DNA of 64,000 bases from Rhizobium sp. Q54 (lineage in GTDB: Bacteria; Pseudomonadota; Alphaproteobacteria; Micropepsales; Micropepsaceae), in assembly GCA_945860165.1 (NCBI GenBank), contig CAMAPL010000010.1:19151-83150 (forward strand). Direction: 5' to 3'. Each line of letters starts with the position of its first letter. The first letter of the stretch is position 1. The position numbers and the translations under genes are program-made. The notes below the pieces were generated by a model, which had not been told where the DNA came from, made no database searches, and saw nothing but the letters and a program-made list of their open reading frames with translations. Below are positions 55,083-63,997 of this stretch, in pieces.

Positions 55083-55104
55083 TGGCCCGCACTCCGGCGG
55101 GCCA
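55083..55104. repeat. REP-like palindrome
   Basis: TGGCCCGC and GCGGGCCA form a perfect eight-base stem around a six-base loop, followed by TGACAAG. It ends 12 bases past the mlaF stop. Confidence 0.7.
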
Positions 55105-55115
55105 TGACAAGAAGT

Positions 55116-55883
55116 CTACGCCTTCACCGCCATCTTGATCGGGCCTTCGGCCCGTCCATGGATGAACTGATCGACGTAAGGGTTGCCCGAACGATCAACA
55201 TCGCCGGTGGGGCCCTGCCAGATGATCTTGCCGCCATAGAGAATGGCGATGCGGTCGGAGATTTTGCGGGCCGAGGCCATGTCATGGGTGATGGACAGCG
55301 CCGTGGCGCCGACATCTTTCACCGTGGAGACAATCAAATCGTTGATGATGTCGCCCATGATCGGGTCCAGGCCCGTGGTGGGCTCGTCGAAGAAGATGAT
55401 TTCCGGATCGGCGGCGATGGCACGGGCAAGACCGACGCGCTTCTGCATGCCGCCCGACAGCTCCACCGGGAACAGGTCGCCGACCTCGGCGATGAGGCCG
55501 ACCTTGGCCAGTTTTTCCATGGCGATGTCACGCGCCCTGGCCCGCGCCATGCCGCGACCCTGGATCAAACCGAAGGCGACATTTTCCCAGACCGGCAAAC
55601 TGTCGAACAGCGCCCCGCCCTGGAACAACATGCCGAACTTCTTCATCACCTTGTCGCGCACCGCGCCGTTGATATGGGTGATGTCCTCGCCGTCCACCAG
55701 GATGGTGCCCTCGTCGGGGCGAATGATGCCCAGGATGGACTTGATGGTGACCGACTTGCCGGTGCCTGAGCCGCCGATGATCACCAGCGACGAGCGCGGC
55801 TCGATGGTCAGGTCCACGCCATCCAGAACCACCTTGGAACCGAAGCGCTTCTTGACGCCGATCAGTTGGATTTTTGGCGTCAT
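55116..55883 (-). CDS. mlaF: ABC transporter ATP-binding protein MlaF
   Basis: ATPase of the Mla phospholipid transporter, which keeps outer-membrane lipid asymmetry. The 255 residues have Walker A GGSGTGKS, the signature LSGGMQKRVGLARA, and Walker B IIFFDEPTTGLDP. It overlaps mlaE by four bases. The MCE protein gene mlaD, which often follows, is absent; a repeat cluster lies there instead. Confidence 0.93.
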   Translation of the reverse strand: MTPKIQLIGVKKRFGSKVVLDGVDLTIEPRSSLVIIGGSGTGKSVTIKSILGIIRPDEGTILVDGEDITHINGAVRDKVMKKFGMLFQGGALFDSLPVWENVAFGLIQGRGMARARARDIAMEKLAKVGLIAEVGDLFPVELSGGMQKRVGLARAIAADPEIIFFDEPTTGLDPIMGDIINDLIVSTVKDVGATALSITHDMASARKISDRIAILYGGKIIWQGPTGDVDRSGNPYVDQFIHGRAEGPIKMAVKA

Positions 55884-56653
55884 TTGGAGAACAGCAGCGT
55901 GGTGAGAAGGTAATTGGCGGCCAGGATCAGTATCGAGGAGGACACCACTGCCGCAGTGGTGGCGTTGCCGACGCCCTGCGCCCCGCCCTTGGAATTGAAG
56001 CCGTTATAGCAGCCCATCAGCGCGATGATGAAACCGAAAGCCGCCGCCTTGATCAGGCCGGAGACGATGTCCTGCTGGGTGGCAAAGTCCACCGTGTTCT
56101 TGAGATAGATGCCGCCGGAAAAGCCCAGGCTCTGGGTCGCCACGACATAGCCGCCGAACACGCCGATGGAGTCGGCGATGCCGACCAGAACCGGCATGCA
56201 CAGCACGGCGGCGATCAGGCGCGGCACCACTAGATACTTGATCGGATTGGTGGCCAGCGTGGTCAGTGCGTCGATCTGCTCGGTCACTTTCATGGTGCCG
56301 ATCTCGGCGGCGATGGCGGCGGCGACGCGGCCCGCCACCATCAGGCCCGCGATCACCGGACCCAGTTCGCGGGTGATACCCAGGACCACGATCTGCGGCA
56401 CGATGGCTTCGGCGCCATAGCGGTTGCCGCCCAGATAGATCTGCAGAGCCAGCGCGCCGCCGGTAAAGAACGCCGTAAGGCCCACCACCGGCAACGAGTA
56501 ATAGCCGATGCGCATGATCTGCTGGCCGATCAGGCGCCAATAGATCGGCGGCGCGACGATGGCGGCCAATGCCGTGCCGGTGAACACGGACAGCCGACCG
56601 ATATGGGCTAGCAAGGTCATGGTGGACCGGCCTATGGGAGCAAACGGTTTCAT
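55880..56653 (-). CDS. mlaE: MlaE family lipid ABC transporter permease
   Basis: Inner-membrane permease of the Mla system, 257 residues. It has five or six hydrophobic helices and the family region LGITRELGPVIAGLMVAGRVAAAIAAEIGTM. The ATG overlaps the alr stop (ATGA), and the end overlaps mlaF, so all three are translationally coupled. Confidence 0.93.
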   Translation of the reverse strand: MKPFAPIGRSTMTLLAHIGRLSVFTGTALAAIVAPPIYWRLIGQQIMRIGYYSLPVVGLTAFFTGGALALQIYLGGNRYGAEAIVPQIVVLGITRELGPVIAGLMVAGRVAAAIAAEIGTMKVTEQIDALTTLATNPIKYLVVPRLIAAVLCMPVLVGIADSIGVFGGYVVATQSLGFSGGIYLKNTVDFATQQDIVSGLIKAAAFGFIIALMGCYNGFNSKGGAQGVGNATTAAVVSSSILILAANYLLTTLLFSK

Positions 56654-57774
56654 GAGTCTTTGCCTGCTTCGTAAATCTTCGGCATGCGGCGCAGCCGGGT
56701 GAGAATTTCATATTCGTTGGTGCCGGCATTCGCCGCGACTTCACCTAGCGTGATGGCATCGCCCAGAAGTTCCGCAGTATCGCCGGGGTTTACGGCCAGG
56801 CCTGTGACGTCCAGGGTGAGCATGTCCATCGACACGCGACCCACAATCGCCGCGCGCGCGCCACGGATCGCCGCAGCCCCCTTGTTGGAAAGGGTGCGCG
56901 GGAGGCCGTCGGCATATCCGAGCGCCACGGTGGCGAGCATGGTGGGCTTTTTTGCGCGGAACGTGGCTGCGTAGCCAACGCTGTCGCCCGTGTCAATTCG
57001 GCGGACCTGCAGCACTTTTCCGGTCAGTACCGCCGCCGTCTGCATCAGATTTTGTTCGCCCCTCTTCTCGGAATCGGGTTGCGGGTTGGCGCCATACAGC
57101 GCCACACCCGGCCGCACCAGGTCGAAATGATATTCCATGCCCAGCATGGCGCCATGGCTGGCGGCCAGGCTGGCGGGCGCGGGCGGCAGCATCGCCAGCG
57201 CATTGCGAAAACGTGACAGCTGCTGGGCGTTCATCGGGCTGGCCTCGTCGGGGCAGGCCAGGTGGCTCATCACCAGCACGATATTCAGTCCGGCCAGGCG
57301 GTGCGCGCGTTCGCCCGACAGGATAGCCAGTTCGTCGGGCGGCAGGCCCAGCCGGTTCATGCCGGTATCGACATGGATCACGGCATCCAGGCTGGTGCGG
57401 GCGGATGCGGCTGCCGCGCCCCAGGCAGCGATCTCGGCCAGGCTGTTCAAAGCGGGGGTCAGACGATGGGTCAAAAGCGCGGGCACCGCATCAGACTGCG
57501 CCCCGTCCAGCACAAAGATGCGAGCCTGCGGCAGGATCTTGCGCAGGGCGATACCTTCGGCCAGCCGCGCCACAAAAAAGGAATCGCAGCCGGCCTGCGC
57601 CAAGGCGGGCGCGACGGCGGCAGCGCCCAGGCCATAGGCATCGGCCTTGACCACGGCGGCCACCGCGCAGGGCCCGGTCATGCGGCAATAGGTGCGATAA
57701 TTGGCGGCGATGGCACCAAGGCGCACGGTCAGCCGCGCGGCTTCGAAATCCTCCCCCATGATCCCGGCGCTCAT
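56650..57774 (-). CDS. alr: Alanine racemase
   Basis: PLP enzyme that makes D-alanine for peptidoglycan. From MSAGIMGEDFEAARL it has 374 residues. PLP Lys is in VVKADAYGLGA. The C-terminal domain has the catalytic Tyr in SVGYAATFRA and RVSMDMLTLDVT. The frame is open upstream to 57864, but that part overlaps the preceding gene. Coupling to mlaEF is notable. Confidence 0.95.
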   Translation of the reverse strand: MSAGIMGEDFEAARLTVRLGAIAANYRTYCRMTGPCAVAAVVKADAYGLGAAAVAPALAQAGCDSFFVARLAEGIALRKILPQARIFVLDGAQSDAVPALLTHRLTPALNSLAEIAAWGAAAASARTSLDAVIHVDTGMNRLGLPPDELAILSGERAHRLAGLNIVLVMSHLACPDEASPMNAQQLSRFRNALAMLPPAPASLAASHGAMLGMEYHFDLVRPGVALYGANPQPDSEKRGEQNLMQTAAVLTGKVLQVRRIDTGDSVGYAATFRAKKPTMLATVALGYADGLPRTLSNKGAAAIRGARAAIVGRVSMDMLTLDVTGLAVNPGDTAELLGDAITLGEVAANAGTNEYEILTRLRRMPKIYEAGKDS

Positions 57775-57809
57775 GGGCGCAGGATGGCGGCGAGCGGCCC
57801 GCGCGTCCA

Positions 57810-58508
57810 CTAATTCCCTCCCAGGATATTGATGCCGCCCTGCCCCATGGACGGGTTCAGGCAAGGCGTATGCTGCAGGATGGGGCAGCCATTCAGGGCG
57901 GGATTGCGGCCGATCTGGATGTCACTCTGCATCTGTTGGCTGCCGGTGACCCGGATGCCTTCGTCGGGATCGGGCTCGCGCAGGCGCGGCAGCTGCGAGG
58001 CCGGCACCATCACCAGCGAGCCGTTGGGCATGCGCATGCCGCGCCAGGGTTGGCCACCGCAGATATTGCGCTCGGCGCGGCTCAGATGCTCCCAGCTGCC
58101 GGCGCTGCAGGCCAGTTCGCGGCCCACCGCGCTCAATATGTCGCCCGGCGTTGCCTCCCGGCCGGTGCTGTCGGGTGTCACGATCGGCTTGGGGATGGTG
58201 ATGGGGGCCGTAGTGTACAGCGGCGGCGCGCTGTTCTCGATATCCGGATTGATGGTGCGCAGCGGTGGCGCGTTGGGATTGTTACCCAGCGACGGCAGCA
58301 TCAGCAGGGTTTCGATCACCGGACGGTTGCGCTCGCTGAAGGGCCGGATGGAAATCACCAGCACGGTGAAGAGAAGCACATGCAGCGCCGCGACTATGGC
58401 CCATGAGGTGGCCCGGCCCGCATTGGTGCGCTTGAGCTCGGCGGGATCGCCGCCCGGACGCAGGAACGGATGCGCCAAAGATGCAGGGGTGTGATTATCG
58501 ATGGCCAA
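57810..58508 (-). CDS. Single-pass membrane protein of unknown function, TonB-like layout
   Basis: The 232 residues have a 33-residue cytoplasmic part, one helix (about 34-53, TSWAIVAALHVLLFTVLVIS), a Pro/Asn-rich stretch, and a periplasmic region with four Cys. No TonB C-terminal domain is evident. The frame must start at TTG 58508, since no ATG lies near. The N-terminal arrangement supports it, but the ribosome site is weak. It precedes alr by 35 bases on the same strand. Confidence 0.6.
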   Translation of the reverse strand: MAIDNHTPASLAHPFLRPGGDPAELKRTNAGRATSWAIVAALHVLLFTVLVISIRPFSERNRPVIETLLMLPSLGNNPNAPPLRTINPDIENSAPPLYTTAPITIPKPIVTPDSTGREATPGDILSAVGRELACSAGSWEHLSRAERNICGGQPWRGMRMPNGSLVMVPASQLPRLREPDPDEGIRVTGSQQMQSDIQIGRNPALNGCPILQHTPCLNPSMGQGGINILGGN

Positions 58509-58631
58509 AACTCACTATCCGTCGCAAAGCACTTCCCCGCAGCCCACCATATAGGAGCCGGACAGGGGGCAAAACAGGGCTGGAACCGGCTGTGATGGCG
58601 GAAAAGAAGCAAAAATGCTAACGCCAGCGTC

Positions 58632-59423
58632 ATGCGGATTTATCTGATCAACCTAGCGCGGCGACCCGACCGGCTGGCGGCGATGCAGGGCGAGGCGGCG
58701 GGGCTGACCCTGACGCGGGTCGAGGCCGTGGATGCTGCTACAGTGGATGCGGGCGCGGTGGACGGCTGGTTTGCGCCAAATGATGTGAAAGGGGGCGCAC
58801 CCCTGGGGGAAATTCCGCGCGGGGACAAATGCTGCCTTCTGTCCCACCGCCGCGCCTGGGAAATATTTGTCGCCAGCGGCGATGCCCATGCCGTGTTCCT
58901 GGAAGACGATGTACGGCTGTCTCCGTCGGCGGGCGCCTTGCTGACCAGCGACTGCTGGATTCCGGCAGGGGCTGAAGTCATCAAGCTGGAACATTACGGC
59001 CCTCTCGGCCAGCGCGTGCTGCTGGCGAACCTGCGCCGGGTTGGCGAGGACTTTGCCATGGGCGCGATGCTGTCGCGCCATACTGGGGCGGCTGCCTATA
59101 TCCTGTCGCGCGGCGCGGCCCAGGCACTGCTGGGCGAGGCCCGCTTCAACCTGCCAGTGGATCACCTGTTGTTCAATCCCAACAATTCGTCGCTGTTCAT
59201 GTCCCTGGCGCCCTGGCAGCTGGTGCCGGCGATCGCGCGGCAGAAAGAATTCGTCGGCGAAAAATCCGACATAGACGGCACGCGCGCCCCGCTGCGCCGG
59301 CTGAGTTGGACGTATATCAAGCGCGAACTGGTCCGTTTCGCCTATGACCTGCGCCTGCTGCCGCAGCAGTTCCTGGCAATACGGCGCGGCGCGAAATTCG
59401 TGGCGATGAGGACGGCGGACTAA
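58632..59423 (+). CDS. Glycosyltransferase family 25 protein
   Basis: Family 25 (LPS-type) glycosyltransferase, probably adding a sugar to a surface glycan. The 263 residues start MRIYLINLARRPDRL, the GT25 signature. Also present are LLSHRRAWEIF and VFLEDDVRLS, with the DxD-like acidic cluster. No signal peptide. It stands alone, with no other LPS glycosyltransferase gene nearby, and faces dnaB. Confidence 0.9.
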   Translation: MRIYLINLARRPDRLAAMQGEAAGLTLTRVEAVDAATVDAGAVDGWFAPNDVKGGAPLGEIPRGDKCCLLSHRRAWEIFVASGDAHAVFLEDDVRLSPSAGALLTSDCWIPAGAEVIKLEHYGPLGQRVLLANLRRVGEDFAMGAMLSRHTGAAAYILSRGAAQALLGEARFNLPVDHLLFNPNNSSLFMSLAPWQLVPAIARQKEFVGEKSDIDGTRAPLRRLSWTYIKRELVRFAYDLRLLPQQFLAIRRGAKFVAMRTAD

Positions 59424-59440
59424 GGCCATTGCCGAGTAAT

Positions 59441-59592
59441 GTCATTCCCAGCCGAGTAACGCATTGTGTCACGAGGGGAAGGGAAACCAGGCTTTGAAAC
59501 AGGACCGGTGCGAACACCTGGATCGTCCGTACGCTGCCGCTACGAACTCCCTCGCATCGCATTCGCGATGCTCGCCGGGGACGACAGTCATA
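59441..59592. repeat. Intergenic repeat with inner palindromes
   Basis: About 150 bases with a GTCATTCCC start and a GGGGACGACAGTCAT end. Inside are a perfect stem GCATCGC/GCGATGC (59554-59571, loop ATTC) and a CCAGG/CCTGG pair 25 bases apart (59487-59491, 59517-59521). It resembles dispersed non-coding elements I associate with alphaproteobacterial genomes. Only one copy is in the window. Confidence 0.55.
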
Positions 59593-59625
59593 ACTGGCAG
59601 TCGGGAAACAAAGGGCGCACGACGA

Positions 59626-61065
59626 TCAGCGCGGCGGGCCGTCATGGGCCATGTTGCTGAAGCGCGTGTACATGCCTTCGAACACCAGGTCGATGTTGCG
59701 GGTGGCGCCGTGACGATGCTTTTCTACCAGCACTTCGGCGCGGTTGGTGGCGCGCTCCAGCTTTTCCATCCATTTGGCATGCTCGGCGCTGCCCGGCTCG
59801 GGCTCGCGTGACTTGAGGTAATATTCCTCGCGATAGACGAACATCACCACGTCAGCGTCCTGCTCGATGGAGCCGGATTCACGCAGGTCCGACAGAACCG
59901 GGCGCTTGTCGTCGCGCGCATCGACGCCGCGTGACAACTGCGACAGCGCCAGCACTGGCACATTGAGTTCCTTGGCCAGGGTCTTGAGACCCTTGGTGAC
60001 TTCGGTGATTTCCTGCACCCGATTCTCATGGCGGCGCGACGGTTCGACCAGTTGCAGATAATCTATGATGATCAGACCGATATTTTTTTCACGCTTGAGG
60101 CGGCGGGCGCGGGCCGCGATCTGGGCGATGGAGATGCCGCCGCTATCGTCGATGTAAAGCGGCAGCGATGACAGGTCCTGCATGGTGAGAACGAATTTCT
60201 CCCATTCGCTTTCGCTAAACTTGCCGTTGCGGATCTTCCACATTTCCAGCTCGGACTGCTCGGACAGAATACGCGCCGAGAGCTGCTGCGCCGCCATTTC
60301 CAGGCTGAAGAACAGTACCGGCGCGCCGCTGGGATATTCCGCGCCCGACTCCAGGTCGCGCATATATTGCTGCGCGGCGTGGAAGGCCATGTTGGTGCCC
60401 AGCGCCGTCTTGCCCATGCCGGGACGGCCCGCAAGGATCAGAAGGTCGGACGGCTGCAAGCCGCCCAGCAGGCTGTCAATATCGGTGAAACCCGAAGTGA
60501 CGCCGGAGATGCGCCCGCCACGGGCATGGGCTTTTTCGGCGGATTCCACGGCCTTGCGCAGCGCTTCGTGGAAGTCCATGGCGCCTTCGCCATACTTGTT
60601 GGTCTCGGCCACCGCATAGAGCGCCTTTTCGGCCTCGGCGATCTGGTCCTTCGAGGTCTTTTCGGTGGGCGCGTCATAAGCAGTATTGACGATATCCTCG
60701 CCGATGCGGATCAGGCTGCGGCGGACATAGAGGTCGGCAAGGATGCCGGCATAATCCTTGACGTTGGGAATGGCCGGGGCGGCAGCGCGCAAGGCGTCGA
60801 AATAGGCCTGGCCGCCGGTCTCGATCACGCCGGGATCGGACTTCATAGTGGCATGCAGGGTCAGCGGGGTGACCACCACGCCGCCGCGCTCGATCATCTG
60901 CGACATGGTCTCGTAGATGCGCGCATGCAGCGGATCGTAGAAATGCTCGGACTTGACCAGCGCGCTGGCACGCTCCATCGCCCGGTTATCGGTCAGGATC
61001 GCGCCCAGCAAAGCCTGCTCGACGTCAATGTCGTAGGGGACGTGGCGGTAGGCTTCCTGTTCCAT
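59626..61065 (-). CDS. dnaB: Replicative DNA helicase
   Basis: Hexameric helicase of the replication fork. From MEQEAYRHVPYDIDVEQALLGAIL it has 479 residues, with AGGGA before the ATG. Walker A is AGRPGMGKTALG, and DDSGGISIAQIAARARRLKRE, IIIDYLQL and LSQLSRGVDARDDKRP are family signatures. A TTG-started frame extends 15 codons upstream but lacks support. No intein. Confidence 0.97.
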   Translation of the reverse strand: MEQEAYRHVPYDIDVEQALLGAILTDNRAMERASALVKSEHFYDPLHARIYETMSQMIERGGVVVTPLTLHATMKSDPGVIETGGQAYFDALRAAAPAIPNVKDYAGILADLYVRRSLIRIGEDIVNTAYDAPTEKTSKDQIAEAEKALYAVAETNKYGEGAMDFHEALRKAVESAEKAHARGGRISGVTSGFTDIDSLLGGLQPSDLLILAGRPGMGKTALGTNMAFHAAQQYMRDLESGAEYPSGAPVLFFSLEMAAQQLSARILSEQSELEMWKIRNGKFSESEWEKFVLTMQDLSSLPLYIDDSGGISIAQIAARARRLKREKNIGLIIIDYLQLVEPSRRHENRVQEITEVTKGLKTLAKELNVPVLALSQLSRGVDARDDKRPVLSDLRESGSIEQDADVVMFVYREEYYLKSREPEPGSAEHAKWMEKLERATNRAEVLVEKHRHGATRNIDLVFEGMYTRFSNMAHDGPPR

Positions 61066-61329
61066 GGTCCCTGTGGCGATCTGCGCGCGCTTTTCGCGCG
61101 GGGCGAGCAATCAACAATTCGCGGTCGGGTCGTTCAAGCGGCTTGAACATCCGCTCACAGGCATGAATTGGTCCCACGAATCGTCATGTCTAGCCCTAGT
61201 AGCAAAGCCCAATTGGAGCGCTATGTCGCAGTTTTTCCGCATCCGCGTTGTTCCGCAGGCAGTAAAGAAGTGCGCCCCCCTGGATCGTCCAGTCTGGAGT
61301 GCCCTGACCGGGAACATCTGGCGCGCGCC

Positions 61330-61932
61330 TTAGCCGTAGTCGGTCTCGCGGAAAGCCGGCCGTTTTTCTGCCCGCGCCGACAGCGCCACCAGCTGCGGGA
61401 AATCGCCAGCCGGCACGAGGTCGGGCATCATGTGCTGGATGAAACGCCAGCCGATCGCCGTGGTAATTTCCGGCTGCATCACGTTATCGCCCGCGAACCA
61501 GTCCTCGGAAACTTCCCCTTCCAGCTCCCGCAATGCCGCCAGCATCTGTCCGCCGACACGGTCCATCCAGGGCTGATGCCGCTTTTCTTCCGGGCGCTGG
61601 TTGCGCTCATAGACGACGGCAACGCTCTTGTCGCTGGCCGCCAACGCCAGGCCGACCTGGCGCAGCGCCCGCGTATGCGCAGGTGCCTCGGCGGGCATCA
61701 GGCTGCGGCCGGCAATGCGTTCGACATGGATGAGGATCAGGGTGGAATCCATCAGCACCGTGCCATCATTGGTCACGAATGTGGGCACCTTGACCACCGG
61801 GTTGATGGCGGTGAACTGGTCGAAGTGCCGGAACACCGACACCGGCTCATGTGTGAAAGGCAGGCCCAGAACCTTCAGCGACACCGCCACGCGGCGCACA
61901 TAGGGCGAGTCCAGCATTCCGATCAGGCGCAT
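61330..61932 (-). CDS. Glutathione S-transferase family protein
   Basis: GST of 200 residues. The thioredoxin-like N-terminal domain has SPYVRRVAVSLKVLGLPF, the cis-Pro in VKVPTF, and LMDSTLILIHVE at the glutathione site. The C-terminal domain is helical. Substrate unknown. It follows dnaB in a separate unit, with about 260 unremarkable bases between. Confidence 0.9.
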   Translation of the reverse strand: MRLIGMLDSPYVRRVAVSLKVLGLPFTHEPVSVFRHFDQFTAINPVVKVPTFVTNDGTVLMDSTLILIHVERIAGRSLMPAEAPAHTRALRQVGLALAASDKSVAVVYERNQRPEEKRHQPWMDRVGGQMLAALRELEGEVSEDWFAGDNVMQPEITTAIGWRFIQHMMPDLVPAGDFPQLVALSARAEKRPAFRETDYG

Positions 61933-62026
61933 GAGGGCCTTCCTTTATGGTCATGCTGCCATGACAGCGAAGCGATGCAAGGGCAGCGGACCCGATGACC
62001 GGCAACATACCGTATCATGGGTTAAG

Positions 62027-62371
62027 TCAGCCGAACAATTTCCTGTAGTCGTCTGGCTTGAAGCCGACGGTCAGCTTGCTCTTGGCCTCCAGCACGGGGC
62101 GCTTGATAATGGAGGGCTGGGCCAGCATTAGGGCAATCGCCTTCTTCTCAGTGATGCTATCCTTGTCGGCATCTGGCAGTTTCTTGAAGGTGGTGCCGGC
62201 GCGGTTGAGCAGAACTTCCCAGCCGACCTTCTTCACCCAGCCTTCCAGGGTCGGCTTGTCGATGCCAGCCTTTTTGTAGTCATGGAAGCTGTAGGCGACC
62301 TTGTTGGAAACCAGCCAGGTCCAGGCCTTTTTCATGGTATCGCAGTTCTTTATTCCGTAGAGAGTTGTCAT
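62027..62371 (-). CDS. ArsC family reductase (YffB-like)
   Basis: Small thioredoxin-fold protein, 114 residues. The start MTTLYGIKNCDTMKKAWTWL carries the single Cys of YffB-type members. The middle RAGTTFKKL and the end IIKRPVLEAKSKLTVGF are family features. It is not the arsenate reductase of resistance operons; its in vivo substrate is unclear. It lies downstream of guaA, beyond the tandem hairpins. Confidence 0.88.
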   Translation of the reverse strand: MTTLYGIKNCDTMKKAWTWLVSNKVAYSFHDYKKAGIDKPTLEGWVKKVGWEVLLNRAGTTFKKLPDADKDSITEKKAIALMLAQPSIIKRPVLEAKSKLTVGFKPDDYRKLFG

Positions 62372-62412
62372 TGTGCCCTTGCGCCTCGCCCAAGCTCTGC
62401 GCGTGAAACGCT

Positions 62413-62456
62413 AAAATCGGTCCATCAGGACCGATTTGACCCCGCATCGCGGGGTC
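62413..62456 (-). terminator. Tandem hairpin terminator of guaA
   Basis: Six bases past the guaA stop, GACCCCGC/GCGGGGTC (62438-62445, 62449-62456) forms an eight-base stem. It is followed by a perfect ten-base stem (62414-62423, 62428-62437) with a four-base loop and a TTTT end on the minus strand. This should separate guaA from the ArsC-family gene. Confidence 0.82.
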
Positions 62457-62461
62457 GCATT

Positions 62462-63997
62462 TCACTCCCACTCAATCGTCCCCGGCGGCTTGGAGGTAAT
62501 GTCATAGACCACCCGGTTGATGCCGCGCACTTCGTTGACGATGCGGGTGGCGGTGCGGGCGAGGAAGCTGTGCTCAAAGGGATAGTAATCCGCCGTCATG
62601 CCGTCGGAAGAGGTGACGGCGCGCAGGGCGCAGACATGGTCATAGGTGCGGGCATCGCCCATCACGCCCACGGTCTTGACCGGCAGCAGCACGGCGAAGG
62701 CCTGCCAGATCTTGTCATAGAGGCCGGCCTTGCGGATTTCGTCGAGATAGATGACGTCGGCCTTGCGCAGGATTTCCAGCTTCTCGTCGGTGATCTCGCC
62801 GGGAATGCGGATGGCCAGGCCCGGCCCGGGAAACGGGTGGCGGCCGACAAAGGCGGGCGGTAGGCCGAGTTCGCGGCCCAGGGCGCGCACTTCGTCCTTG
62901 AAGAGTTCGCGCAAGGGCTCGACCAGCTTCAACTTCATAAAGTCGGGCAAGCCGCCGACATTGTGATGACTCTTGATGGTGACCGACGGCCCGCCGGTGG
63001 CCGAGACGCTTTCGATCACGTCGGGATAGAGCGTGCCCTGGGCGAGAAATTCCGCGCCGCCCACCTTGTGGCTTTCCTTGTCGAACACGTCGATGAAGGC
63101 CGCGCCAATGATCTTGCGCTTGGTTTCCGGGTCGCTGACCCCGGCCAGCCGCGTGAGGAACATGTCGCGGGCATCGGCATGGATCAGGGGAATATTGTAG
63201 TGGTTGCGGAACAGCGAAACGACCTCTTCGCTTTCACCGCTGCGCATCAACCCGGTATCGACAAAGATGCAGGTCAGCTGCTCGCCAATCGCTTCATGGA
63301 TCAGCACGGCGGCGACACTGGAATCCACGCCGCCTGACAGGCCGCAGATCACCCGCCCCGTGCCGACCTGCTTGCGGATTTTCTCCACCATCGCGGCGCG
63401 GAAGGCGTGCATGTTCCATTCCGGCTCGATGCCGGCGATAGTGCGCACAAAATTGGCCAGCAATGTCGCGCCGCGCGGGGTGTGCGCCACTTCTGGATGA
63501 AACTGCACGCCGTAGAACCGGCGCTTTTCATCCGCGATCACGGCATAGGGCGAAGCCTCGCTTGTCGCCACCACCTGAAATCCGGGCGGGATGGCGGTGA
63601 TCTTGTCGCCATGGCTCATCCAGACCGGCTCGCTGCCCGCTTCGGCCAGGCCTTCCAGCAGCGGTGACTTTTGCTGGACCGTGATGTCGGCGCGGCCGAA
63701 TTCGCGGTTGTGGCCAGCTTCCACCTTGCCGCCCAGCTGGGCGCTCATGGTCATTTCGCCATAGCAGATGCCCAGCACCGGCACGCCCATCTCGAACACC
63801 GATTGCGGCGCGCGCGGCGTGTCGCTTTCGGTGACGCTGGCGGGGCCACCGGACAGGATGATGGCGCGCGGCTTTTTCGCCAGCGCTTCCTCGGCCTTGT
63901 TGTAGGGCACGATCTCGCAATAGACACCGGCTTCGCGCACGCGCCGCGCGATAAGCTGGGTGACCTGGCTGCCGAAATCCAGAACCAGCACGCTCAT
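62462..63997 (-). CDS. guaA: GMP synthase (glutamine-hydrolysing)
   Basis: Aminates XMP to GMP. The 511 residues are complete at the C-terminus ([12 protein letters not shown]). The glutaminase domain has Cys in LGICYGEM and the His/Glu pair in FHPEV. The ATP-pyrophosphatase P-loop is SGGVDSS. The C-terminal dimer domain has [12 protein letters not shown]. The ATG used is three bases from the window edge; a slightly earlier start outside is possible. GMP made here feeds the gmk product. Confidence 0.97.
   Translation of the reverse strand: MSVLVLDFGSQVTQLIARRVREAGVYCEIVPYNKAEEALAKKPRAIILSGGPASVTESDTPRAPQSVFEMGVPVLGICYGEMTMSAQLGGKVEAGHNREFGRADITVQQKSPLLEGLAEAGSEPVWMSHGDKITAIPPGFQVVATSEASPYAVIADEKRRFYGVQFHPEVAHTPRGATLLANFVRTIAGIEPEWNMHAFRAAMVEKIRKQVGTGRVICGLSGGVDSSVAAVLIHEAIGEQLTCIFVDTGLMRSGESEEVVSLFRNHYNIPLIHADARDMFLTRLAGVSDPETKRKIIGAAFIDVFDKESHKVGGAEFLAQGTLYPDVIESVSATGGPSVTIKSHHNVGGLPDFMKLKLVEPLRELFKDEVRALGRELGLPPAFVGRHPFPGPGLAIRIPGEITDEKLEILRKADVIYLDEIRKAGLYDKIWQAFAVLLPVKTVGVMGDARTYDHVCALRAVTSSDGMTADYYPFEHSFLARTATRIVNEVRGINRVVYDITSKPPGTIEWE

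Noticed and set aside
54991..55104. CRISPR-like array
   Set aside because: There are only three elements, they differ in sequence, and spacers are irregular. They are palindromes, not direct repeats.
61066..61329. Gap between dnaB and the GST gene
   Set aside because: I looked for a small gene or RNA. Both strands have open frames, but none has a ribosome site or family-like sequence.
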